Shown piece by piece: positions 7,080-13,766 of a stretch of DNA of 34,218 bases (the stretch's first letter is position 1; each line of letters starts with the position of its first letter). The stretch is from Deltaproteobacteria bacterium. Lineage in GTDB: Bacteria; UBA10199; DSSB01; JACPFA01. The DNA lies in NCBI GenBank assembly GCA_016183235.1, contig JACPFA010000030.1, positions 1 through 34,218 of the forward strand. The letters are read 5' to 3'. Below the pieces are notes generated by a model. It was not told the DNA's origin and did not search any database. It saw nothing but the letters and a program-made list of their open reading frames with translations. Position numbers and translations under genes: made by a program.

Positions 7080-7345
7080 ATGAAGCAAAGCAAAAATGAA
7101 ATTAAAATCTACGATGAACAAGATACATCGGGAATGATTGACCTTACCAAACAGCTTCGTTTTGAAGACTTAGGTTTACAACTTCCTGCCGTACCCCCCC
7201 CACGCAAGTTGTTTCAATTCGATTACCTTCTGCCTTATTAAACGAACTCAAGGCAATGGGCTCTCAACAAGATATCCCCTATCAAGCCCTGATCAAGTTG
7301 CTGCTTGCCCAATCAATTGATAAGTTGAAAAGAAAGGTTTCTTAG
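7080..7345 (+). pseudogene. BrnA/CopG-type antitoxin, frameshifted at a run of eight C
   Basis: Frame 1 from ATG 7080 encodes IKIYDEQDTSGMIDLTKQLRFED and stops at 7239-7241 after 53 codons. From the C-run (7194-7201) another frame continues the protein: VVSIRLPSALLNELKAMG, then DIPYQALIKLLLAQSIDKLK, ending TAG 7343-7345. The second part is a ribbon-helix-helix segment as in BrnA antitoxins ('ISIRLP..LL..LK..A...GIPYQ.LI...L'). Nine or six C instead of eight would restore one frame, giving a protein of ~88 residues. Options are a true mutation, a slippage-prone switch or a sequencing error. The toxin gene upstream is also broken, so decay is likely. Confidence 0.75.
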
Positions 7346-7360
7346 TTGGTCTTTGTTTGC

Positions 7361-7816
7361 CTACAAATTACCAATATAAGTGATCATGGGTTTGCTGCCG
7401 TCTTTGGGAATAAAGACATGCAATGGGGCTGGCATTTGGCCAGGTTTCGTAATGAAGATTTTGTAAAGGTCGCCCAATTCTTTTTGGCTGCCTAAGCTGA
7501 TTCCATCTTGGTCGAATTTTTGGACGCGTTCAATTTTTACAGGGTAAGTAAAAAGTTTGGCATTGCCATGGGCCTTTTTAAAACCAAATTCCTTTACATC
7601 ACGAGTTAGCCCAGTTTTTTCTGAGTTAATTAGTGTGCTGTGTAGATAAGGGAGGATGGCTTTTTCTGCATCTTCAGCGACTGGGATTAAAAGTGCCCCC
7701 ATAAAATCATTAACAAGTTTTTCAACACCAGCTGGAATGTTGACGGGGTCGGCCTTTGCCTCAGATAAAGTTGAAATGAGAACAATTCCAATCAATAAAA
7801 TTTTAATCATGCGCAT
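7361..7816 (-). CDS. Exported protein of unknown function
   Basis: The signal peptide (MIKILLIGIVLISTLSEAKA) is clear, with cleavage near residue 22. The mature ~129 residues have no cysteine and appear alpha/beta: a helical first half (IPAGVEKLVNDFMGALLIPVAEDAEKAILPYL) and a strand-rich second half (FTYPVKIERVQKFD, LYKIFIT, PLHVFIP, MITYIGNL). The start has GGGAGGG five bases before the ATG. It lies 65 bases downstream of another small exported gene on the same strand and ends 15 bases from the convergent brnA remnant. No family recognised. Confidence 0.6.
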   Translation of the reverse strand: MRMIKILLIGIVLISTLSEAKADPVNIPAGVEKLVNDFMGALLIPVAEDAEKAILPYLHSTLINSEKTGLTRDVKEFGFKKAHGNAKLFTYPVKIERVQKFDQDGISLGSQKELGDLYKIFITKPGQMPAPLHVFIPKDGSKPMITYIGNL

Positions 7817-7881
7817 AATAGCCCTCCCAATGATTTTGATATTTGTAGCCTAATTTTGGGTTAGAAGCCAAATGAAAAGGA

Positions 7882-8112
7882 TCAACCACCACCGCATTCC
7901 TCGCCGGGGTGGCCAACGATGGGGCCAGGTTTATATTTCTTTTTGTGGGATTTTTTGGTTTTGAGCTTTTCTTCTTTTTTGGGTTTGTCTTCGCTCGGGT
8001 TTTGGATTTCTGTATTGTCGGGCTTATCAATATTTTTGGCCAAGACAGGTTGCGAAAGCCCTAAAACCCATATTCCTAGAAAGAGTATTAATAAAAAAGT
8101 TTTTGATTTCAT
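7882..8112 (-). CDS. Small exported lysine-rich protein
   Basis: The 76-residue product has a good signal peptide (KTFLLILFLGIWVLGLSQPVLA). The mature ~50 residues are highly basic and charged (KPKKEEKLKTKKSHKKKYK) and end GEECGGG. It is low-complexity and no fold can be proposed. A short AAGG before the ATG is a weak ribosome site. It probably heads the transcript that includes the gene at 7361. The basic part could bind anionic cell-surface polymers, but this is speculation. Confidence 0.5.
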   Translation of the reverse strand: MKSKTFLLILFLGIWVLGLSQPVLAKNIDKPDNTEIQNPSEDKPKKEEKLKTKKSHKKKYKPGPIVGHPGEECGGG

Positions 8113-8130
8113 AAGGTTAACCTTGCATAG

Positions 8131-8259
8131 GACCGTTGAAAAATGCGCTCTCTGTCATCCCTGCGAAGGCAGGGATCCAGTGATTTCAAACAGTTCTGGA
8201 TTCCCGCCGGAGTTTACCCCTGCGCAGGCAGGGGCGGGAATGACATTTCTCAACAGTCC
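8131..8259. repeat. Palindromic repeat, GTCATCCCTGC family, with terminal inverted repeats
   Basis: The left end GGACCGTTGAAAAATG is matched by the reverse complement of the right end (GGACTGTTGAGAAATG), two mismatches. Inside are GTCATCCCTGCGAAGGCAGG and a second GC-rich palindrome (CCCCTGCGCAGGCAGGGG). A related copy is at 18564-18673. It fills the gap between the small exported gene and the FMN reductase gene. Short open frames inside it are not real genes. Confidence 0.8.
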
Positions 8260-8306
8260 CTCTATTGGATTAGAAAGACGAAAAGAAAGTTAAAGGGGGT
8301 GTAAAA

Positions 8307-8849
8307 TTATTTTTGGAGTTTTTGTACCCAGCCTATAAAGCCGGTCAAGGCATCTTCAAATAATTTTTTAAGAAAAGAATCAACAATTTGGCTACCATCG
8401 GGGCTTAATTTGTCTTGCACTCTTTGAAAAAATACCCGTTGGCCGTAGAGGTTAGCCAATCGGTAGTGCAATATCGCCTCCATTTGTTCAACGGCCCTTA
8501 GGCCCCCAAAGGCGCCAGCCGCTACACCGATAAAAGCGCAGGGCATGTTGTTAAAGCTCTCGGGGAATTTAAGCAGATCAATGAAATATTTTAATGCCCC
8601 CGGGAAGCTGCCATTATATTCGGGGATCACTAACAAAATACCATCGGATTTAAGAATTAAATCTTGATAAGGTTTAAACTTAGGGTTTTGATTGCCGTAA
8701 TTTTCGGGTCGAAAAAGTTCGTGGGGAAATTGGTGAAGATCGATTAATTGAACCGGGTTGTAAATTCCTTTTAAGAAATTGAGTGCTAAATTTGTAACTT
8801 TTAACGTAGAAGAATCTTTGCGATCTGACCCAGCAATAACCGTAATCAT
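8307..8849 (-). CDS. NADPH-dependent FMN reductase (flavodoxin-like fold)
   Basis: The 180-residue protein begins MITVIAGSDRKDSST, the phosphate-binding loop of the FMN_red family (GSxRxxS), followed by the second FMN-contacting segment VIPEYNGSFPGALKYFIDLL, which is strongly diagnostic (PEYNGS.PG.LK..ID). Length is normal for the family (about 175-190). Members reduce FMN, quinones, azo compounds or metals with NAD(P)H in the cytoplasm; the natural substrate here is unknown. ATG 8849 has AGGAG eight bases upstream; a TTG one codon earlier is less likely. It lies 24 bases downstream of a glutathione S-transferase gene on the same strand, so the two are probably one stress- or detoxification-related operon. 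Confidence 0.88.
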   Translation of the reverse strand: MITVIAGSDRKDSSTLKVTNLALNFLKGIYNPVQLIDLHQFPHELFRPENYGNQNPKFKPYQDLILKSDGILLVIPEYNGSFPGALKYFIDLLKFPESFNNMPCAFIGVAAGAFGGLRAVEQMEAILHYRLANLYGQRVFFQRVQDKLSPDGSQIVDSFLKKLFEDALTGFIGWVQKLQK

Positions 8850-8873
8850 CAACCACTCTCCTTTATTAATCGA

Positions 8874-9485
8874 TTAAGAGGCAGATTTTTTCCAGGCTTC
8901 AAGTTGCTCTACTTGAGCGTACCAGCGTTTAATCTCTTGGTAAGGTTCAAGCGGCATTTGGGCCATGGCGGCATAGTGCAAGGGTGCAGCTACGGCAAAA
9001 TCAGCCAAGGTAACATCGCTACCCACTAACCATTTTTTGCCCTTGAGATGATCGTTTAACACCGTGCCGAAGCGTTTAAATTTTTCTTCAGCTTCTTTGA
9101 GCTTGTTTGGGTCGGGATCCCCTAACTTCATAAATTGCTTTACGACGCGCTCAAAGGTGAAAGGGTTGCAAGCATAGTCCCAGTGGGCCGATTGCCAATA
9201 AAGCCAACGAGCCACATCCGCTTGAGTTTTAGGGTCTTGCGGCCAAAGAGTGTTGGTTTTTTGGGAACATAAATACTGCATGATGGCGTTGGATTCCCAA
9301 AGCAGAAAGCCATTGTCTTCGAGGGCTGGTGTCATGTGATTAGGGTTGACAGCAATAAAATCAGGTTTCATTTGCTCGCCCTTACCAAGGTCCACAAAAA
9401 CAAGCTCTGGGGTCAAGCCAAGATGATGAACCACAGCTAAAACTTTGCGAGTATTGGGGGAGGGGGGAAAGACATAAAGTTTCAT
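8874..9485 (-). CDS. Glutathione S-transferase
   Basis: The N-terminal thioredoxin-like domain (about 1-80) starts KLYVFPPSPNTRKVLAVVHHLG and contains the glutathione-binding MTPALEDNG and ESNAIMQYL segments (cis-Pro and Glu-Ser pair). The C-terminal helical domain (about 90-200) carries VGSDVTLADFAVAAPLHYA, the usual N-capping box. Length 203 fits. It would conjugate or reduce compounds with glutathione in the cytoplasm. AGGAG lies six bases before the ATG. A perfect -10 box TATAAT is at 9532-9537 on the minus strand, about 50 bases upstream, with a poor -35. It is transcribed ahead of the FMN reductase gene. Confidence 0.92.
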   Translation of the reverse strand: MKLYVFPPSPNTRKVLAVVHHLGLTPELVFVDLGKGEQMKPDFIAVNPNHMTPALEDNGFLLWESNAIMQYLCSQKTNTLWPQDPKTQADVARWLYWQSAHWDYACNPFTFERVVKQFMKLGDPDPNKLKEAEEKFKRFGTVLNDHLKGKKWLVGSDVTLADFAVAAPLHYAAMAQMPLEPYQEIKRWYAQVEQLEAWKKSAS

Positions 9486-9575
9486 GGGAGCTCCTGGTTA
9501 AAGTGAGAATTTTAAGGGGATAACCTTTTTAATTATAAAGTCAAGCAGATGGCAGGGAATAGTAAGAATATTCGT

Positions 9576-9605
9576 TTGACGAATCGAAGCCAGGGGAGTT
9601 ATTAA
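9576..9605 (+). promoter_or_regulatory. Candidate sigma-70 promoter for the CDGSH gene
   Basis: TTGACG at 9576-9581 and TATTAA at 9600-9605 with an 18-base spacer give matches of 5/6 and 4/6 to the consensus. It is correctly placed about 30 bases before the ATG of the CDGSH gene. Predicted by eye only. Confidence 0.4.
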
Positions 9606-9635
9606 AGTTATGCCTAGTTGGAAGGAGGAATTTTT

Positions 9636-9875
9636 ATGACGGAGGCAGTCGTTGCGCAAAAGGCGCCTTATGTTGAAAATTTGAGCCCAAAAAAATATTT
9701 TTGGTGTGCTTGTGGGAGATCAAAAAATCAGCCTTATTGTGATGGTTCTCATGCTGGCACGGGCATTCAACCAGTCAAGGTAGAGATTACTGAAGCAAAA
9801 AAAGTGGCCTGGTGTGGCTGCAAACATACGGCAACGCCGCCTTTTTGTGACGGCAGCCACCGCAAACTAGGATAA
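9636..9875 (+). CDS. Double CDGSH-type iron-sulfur protein
   Basis: The 79-residue protein carries two CDGSH motifs. The first uses C24, C26, C35 and H39, the second C60, C62, C71 and H75. Each should bind one [2Fe-2S] cluster by three Cys and one His, as in mitoNEET and its bacterial tandem relatives; proposed roles are electron or cluster transfer. No membrane anchor or signal is present, so it is cytoplasmic. ATG 9636 has a strong AAGGAGG site upstream; an in-frame TTG at 9618 precedes that site and is rejected. The next gene, a response-regulator receiver, begins only 4 bases after the stop, so they are co-transcribed. Confidence 0.93.
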   Translation: MTEAVVAQKAPYVENLSPKKYFWCACGRSKNQPYCDGSHAGTGIQPVKVEITEAKKVAWCGCKHTATPPFCDGSHRKLG

Positions 9876-9879
9876 AAAT

Positions 9880-10254
9880 ATGGAAACCAAGAAAAAGGTT
9901 CTGATTGTCGATGATGAAGTGGACATGTTGGAATTATTATCGCCTCGTTTACAGGCCATTGGGAAATATATTGTCGAGACAGCAACCGATGGCGCCATGG
10001 GTTTGCAAAAGGTGGGGGAGTTTAATCCTGATATTGTTTTGCTTGATGTGGTGATGCCTAAAATGGATGGCTGGGAAGTGTGTCGGAGTATTCGTTCGAG
10101 TCTTGCCACTAAAAATATTCCGGTCATCTTAATCACCGCCGCTCAAGCCATTGATTTAGAAAAAAAGGCTAAGGAAGTGGGGGCCAATAAAGTGTTGGTG
10201 CGCCCTTATAAGGAACAAGAGCTTTTTCGGATTATGCAGGATTTGCTCGATTAG
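9880..10254 (+). CDS. Stand-alone response-regulator receiver domain (CheY-like)
   Basis: The 124 residues form one receiver domain. The acidic pair is D11-D12, the phosphorylation site is D56 (VLLDVVMP) and the switch Thr is T86 (LITAA). The usual conserved Lys before Pro is replaced by Arg108 (VRPY). In typical receivers that Lys contacts the phosphoryl group, so Arg may change signalling. There is no output domain, so it must act by protein contact, as CheY or Spo0F do. It starts 4 bases after the CDGSH gene, its ribosome site (AGGA) overlapping that stop codon. No histidine kinase is in the window. The partner is unknown. Confidence 0.92.
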   Translation: METKKKVLIVDDEVDMLELLSPRLQAIGKYIVETATDGAMGLQKVGEFNPDIVLLDVVMPKMDGWEVCRSIRSSLATKNIPVILITAAQAIDLEKKAKEVGANKVLVRPYKEQELFRIMQDLLD

Positions 10255-10316
10255 GTCATCTCTCTACCTGATGAGAATCATTTAGATCTTATCACTGTTG
10301 TAGCAAGGATAAGCAG

Positions 10317-10344
10317 TTGACACTCGCTGGGATAGCGGTAATTA
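10317..10344 (+). promoter_or_regulatory. Candidate promoter region for the sdh operon
   Basis: A perfect -35 box TTGACA (10317-10322) is followed after 16 bases by TAATTA, a poor -10. It lies ~30 bases upstream of the sdhC start and its AAAGGAG site. Only the -35 is convincing; a regulator-dependent promoter is possible. Confidence 0.3.
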
Positions 10345-10370
10345 GTTTTTTGAAAAGGAGCAAATAGGCA

Positions 10371-11195
10371 ATGAGTACGCAAGTTTTGACTTCGGGGCAT
10401 GTGCAAGGGTTTGGGGCTACGTTACGTAAAGATCGATGGTGGGCGGCTCCCCTTTTAACTTGTATTGGGTTAGGGGGTTTTGTGGTTTATACCACTTGGG
10501 CGGCTTTTCAGGGCAATCATTATTGGTATGGCACTTATTTGTCCCCTTTATATTCCCCTTTATTTTTTATTGATCCTACGGCAGCAGGTAGTGCTCCGTT
10601 AGAACATGCCTTGTTTGGGACTTGGCCAACATGGTGGCCAGCGATTTTACCCGCATCACCCGCTTTTTTTATTTTGCTTTTTCCGGGTTCTTTTCGAGTC
10701 ACCTGTTATTATTATCGCAAGGCCTATTATCGCGCCTTTTTTGCCACCCCTCCGGGCTGTGCAGTAGGCCCCTTAAGCAAAAAACCCTACCGAGGTGAAA
10801 CCCGGCTCTTACTTTTTCAAAACCTTCATCGCTATGCCATGTATTTTGCAATTATTTTTATTTTCATCCTTTATTATGATGCCTTTATGGCGTTTTTTCG
10901 AGAAGGCAAGTTTGGGGTGGGAGTAGGTTCTTTGGTTTTGCTCCTCAATGCCACTTTGCTCGCCTGTTATACCTTTGGTTGCCATTCCTTTCGTCATTTG
11001 ATTGGGGGCAAACTGGATTGCTTTTCTTGTGATGCCACCAAACAGGTGCGTCATGGGGCTTGGAAAAAGGTCTCTTTTTTAAATAGTCATCATATGCTCT
11101 TTGCATGGTTGTCGCTTTTTTGGGTGGGTTTTGCTGATTTTTATGTGCGCATGGTTTCCATGGGTATCTTTCATGACTTTAGCACTTGGGGCTGA
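10371..11195 (+). CDS. sdhC: Succinate dehydrogenase membrane-anchor subunit (single-chain type)
   Basis: The 274-residue protein has five likely membrane helices (about 26-47, 90-112, 155-176, 183-204, 241-262). It anchors the flavoprotein and iron-sulfur subunits and passes electrons to quinone. Histidines suited to haem binding include H153, H205, H209 and H240/H241; I cannot say which are ligands. Length, gene order (anchor, flavoprotein, iron-sulfur) and a single large anchor instead of a small SdhC/SdhD pair resemble the mycobacterial Sdh1 operon (Rv0249c-Rv0247c), also known in other phyla. AAAGGAG lies upstream of the ATG. The stop is 5 bases before the preferred sdhA start. Confidence 0.85.
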   Translation: MSTQVLTSGHVQGFGATLRKDRWWAAPLLTCIGLGGFVVYTTWAAFQGNHYWYGTYLSPLYSPLFFIDPTAAGSAPLEHALFGTWPTWWPAILPASPAFFILLFPGSFRVTCYYYRKAYYRAFFATPPGCAVGPLSKKPYRGETRLLLFQNLHRYAMYFAIIFIFILYYDAFMAFFREGKFGVGVGSLVLLLNATLLACYTFGCHSFRHLIGGKLDCFSCDATKQVRHGAWKKVSFLNSHHMLFAWLSLFWVGFADFYVRMVSMGIFHDFSTWG

Positions 11196-11200
11196 TCGAT

Positions 11201-13024
11201 ATGGTTGATGTTTCAGAAATCCAAACGTTAGAATATGATGTCGTGGTGGTGGGGGCCGGCGGGGCGGGGCTGCGGGCAGCCATTGAGGCATCCAAACAAG
11301 GGGTGAAAACCGCTTTAATTTGTAAATCGCTTTTGGGCAAAGCCCACACGGTTATGGCCGAGGGGGGAATGGCAGCGGCCTTGGGCAATGTTGACTCCCG
11401 TGATAATTGGAAAATTCATTTTCGTGATACCATGCGCGGTGGGAAATTTTTGAATCAATGGCGCATGGCTGAAATTCACGCCAAAGAATCACCCGATCGA
11501 GTGCGCGAACTAGAAGAATGGGGTGCTGTTTTTGATCGCACTAAAGATGGCTTGATTAGCCAACGTAATTTTGGGGGCCATCGTTACCCTCGCTTGGCGC
11601 ATGTGGGTGATCGCACGGGGTTGGAACTCATTCGCAGTTTGCAAGATTATGCCATTCATCAACCTATGGATATTCACATGGAGTGCACGGCCTTATCGAT
11701 CACCAAAGATGGCGAAAGGGTTTCGGGGTTGGTGGGATATTGGCGCGAAACCGGGCGATTTGTGATGTTTAGAGCCAAGGCGGTGATTTTTGCCACGGGT
11801 GGGGCTGGCAAGGCTTGGCCGATCACCTCGAATTCGTGGGAATATACCGGCGATGGGCTGGCCATGGGTTATGAAGCCGGTGCTGAATTGATGGATTTAG
11901 AATTTGTGCAGTTTCATCCCACGGGCATGGTGTGGCCGCCTTCAGTTAAAGGGACTTTGGTGACGGAAGGGGTGCGGGGCGATGGTGGGATTTTACTCAA
12001 TAACCGAGGGGAACGGTTTATGTTTCAATACATTCCCCCAAAATTTGCATCTGAGACCGCTGACACTGAAGCAGAGGCCAACCGCTGGCTCCAAGGTGAT
12101 AAAGAAGCCAGGCGGCCGCCCGAACTTTTAACTCGAGACGTGGTGGCCAAGGCCATCAACAAAGAAGTGAAAGAAGGCCGAGGGTCTCCCCATGGCGGAG
12201 TCTTTTTAGATATCGCCTCGCGTCTGCCTGCCGATGTGATTAAGCGTAAACTCCCTTCCATGTATCATCAATTTAAAGAACTAGCCGAACTCGACATTAC
12301 CAAAGACCCCATGGAAGTGGGGCCAACCACCCATTATTTTATGGGCGGTTTAAGGGTGAATTGGGAAACCCAAGAGACCCATGTGCCGGGCTTATTTGCC
12401 TGTGGGGAATGCGCGGCGGGGCTCCATGGCGCCAATCGTTTGGGTGGAAATTCGCTTTCCGATCTTGTGGTGTTTGGCCGTTTAGCGGGGCTGGGTGCGG
12501 CCAATTATGCCAAGCAGCAAGCTAAAATACCGGCCTTGTCAGCCGAGCAGGTGGAGTCGGTGATTCAACAGGCCACGGCTTGTTTAAAACGAGAGTCGGG
12601 CAAAAGCCCTTATCTGGTTCACGAAGAATTACAAAAAATTATGGGGCAATATGTGGGCATTGTGCGAACCGAGGCCGAATTGCAAAAGGCCATTGCCGAG
12701 CTGCAACAGCTCGAAGAAAGTTTGAAGTTATTAAAAGCCCCCGGTGCATCTCAATATAACCCAGGGTGGAACCAAGCCATCTCGCTACCTTCGATGGTGA
12801 CGGTATCGGAGGCCGTTGCGCGGGCGGCATTGATGCGGCAAGAAAGTCGGGGTGGGCACACGAGAATTGATTACCCCGACGAAAGCCCCGAATGGGTGAA
12901 ATATAATATCATCATCAAAAAAGGGGAGCGTGGCATGGAGGTAAGAAAAGAAGCCAGGGGCGAACCGCCAGTGGAGTTGGCTAAGATTGCTTATGCAAGC
13001 TTAGAAGAATTGGAGGGCAAATAG
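11201..13024 (+). CDS. sdhA: Succinate dehydrogenase / fumarate reductase flavoprotein subunit
   Basis: It oxidises succinate to fumarate with FAD (TCA cycle, complex II), on the cytoplasmic face. Features in order: dinucleotide fold VVVVGAGGAG (G18, G20, G23); H49 in KAHTVMAEGG, the His that carries covalent FAD in this family; substrate-site QFHPTG; VTEGVRGDGG; TRDVVAKAI with a family catalytic Arg; and the C-terminal GLFACGECAAGLHGANRLGGNSLSD. Length 607 fits. An in-frame TTG at 11186 overlaps sdhC; ATG 11201 is preferred and puts five residues fewer in front of the FAD fold. The iron-sulfur gene starts one base after the stop. Direction (SDH or fumarate reductase) cannot be fixed by sequence alone. 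Confidence 0.96.
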   Translation: MVDVSEIQTLEYDVVVVGAGGAGLRAAIEASKQGVKTALICKSLLGKAHTVMAEGGMAAALGNVDSRDNWKIHFRDTMRGGKFLNQWRMAEIHAKESPDRVRELEEWGAVFDRTKDGLISQRNFGGHRYPRLAHVGDRTGLELIRSLQDYAIHQPMDIHMECTALSITKDGERVSGLVGYWRETGRFVMFRAKAVIFATGGAGKAWPITSNSWEYTGDGLAMGYEAGAELMDLEFVQFHPTGMVWPPSVKGTLVTEGVRGDGGILLNNRGERFMFQYIPPKFASETADTEAEANRWLQGDKEARRPPELLTRDVVAKAINKEVKEGRGSPHGGVFLDIASRLPADVIKRKLPSMYHQFKELAELDITKDPMEVGPTTHYFMGGLRVNWETQETHVPGLFACGECAAGLHGANRLGGNSLSDLVVFGRLAGLGAANYAKQQAKIPALSAEQVESVIQQATACLKRESGKSPYLVHEELQKIMGQYVGIVRTEAELQKAIAELQQLEESLKLLKAPGASQYNPGWNQAISLPSMVTVSEAVARAALMRQESRGGHTRIDYPDESPEWVKYNIIIKKGERGMEVRKEARGEPPVELAKIAYASLEELEGK

Positions 13025-13025
13025 A

Positions 13026-13766
13026 GTGGCCGACAAGCGTAAATTTAAGATTTGGCGTGGTGATAAAACCGGGGGAAGTTTTGTAGATTACGAAGTTACC
13101 ATGGATCCCGGTATGGTGGTGCTAGATGTCGTTCACAAAGTTCAAGCCACCGAGGCCGGTGATTTGGCCTGCCGTTGGAATTGTAAAGCCGGCAAATGCG
13201 GTTCTTGTAGTATGGAAATTAATGGCAAGCCACGCCTTGCCTGTATGACTAGGATGAATTCGTTCAAACCCGATGAAGAAATTACCATCCAGCCGTTAAA
13301 AACATTTCCTATTTTACGAGATTTGGTGTGCGATGTGTCTTGGAACTATCGCCAAAATAAACGCATCTCCCCGCTAAACCCCAAGCCGCGTGATCCCGAT
13401 GGCAATTATCGGATGAAGCAAGCAGATGTGGATCGTATCCAAGAATTTCGAAAATGTATTGAGTGTTTCCTTTGCCAAGATGTTTGTCATGTGCTGCGCG
13501 ATAGGAATGAAAAAGATCATTTTGTAGGCCCGCGGTTTATGATCAGGTTGGCGGGTCTTGAAATGCACCCCCTCGATCAAGCCGATCGTATCCCACAAAT
13601 CAGAAAAGAATTTGGTTCAGGTTATTGCAATATTACCAAGTGCTGCACCGAGGTGTGCCCCGAACACATCAGTATTACCGATAATGGAATCATCCCCATC
13701 AAAGAACGGGTGGTTGATCGCTATTACGACCCGATCGCGTGGCTTATCCGAAAAATCTTTGGTTAA
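13026..13766 (+). CDS. sdhB: Succinate dehydrogenase iron-sulfur subunit
   Basis: It carries electrons from FAD to quinone. The N-terminal ferredoxin domain binds [2Fe-2S] through C53, C58, C61 and C73 (spacing x4-x2-x11). The C-terminal domain has CIECFLCQDVC and CNITKCCTEVCPEH, the ligands for the [4Fe-4S] and [3Fe-4S] clusters. Length 246 fits. The start is GTG 13026, one base after the sdhA stop, with GGAGG eleven bases upstream inside sdhA. The TAA stop (13764-13766) overlaps the stop of the convergent outer-membrane gene by three bases. No terminator lies between them. Confidence 0.96.
   Translation: MADKRKFKIWRGDKTGGSFVDYEVTMDPGMVVLDVVHKVQATEAGDLACRWNCKAGKCGSCSMEINGKPRLACMTRMNSFKPDEEITIQPLKTFPILRDLVCDVSWNYRQNKRISPLNPKPRDPDGNYRMKQADVDRIQEFRKCIECFLCQDVCHVLRDRNEKDHFVGPRFMIRLAGLEMHPLDQADRIPQIRKEFGSGYCNITKCCTEVCPEHISITDNGIIPIKERVVDRYYDPIAWLIRKIFG

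Noticed and set aside
7919-8293. Open frame across the repeat at 8131-8259 on the plus strand
   Set aside because: Its second half is the translated palindromic repeat (CHPCEGRDPV type peptide), its first half is antisense to the small exported gene; no ribosome site.
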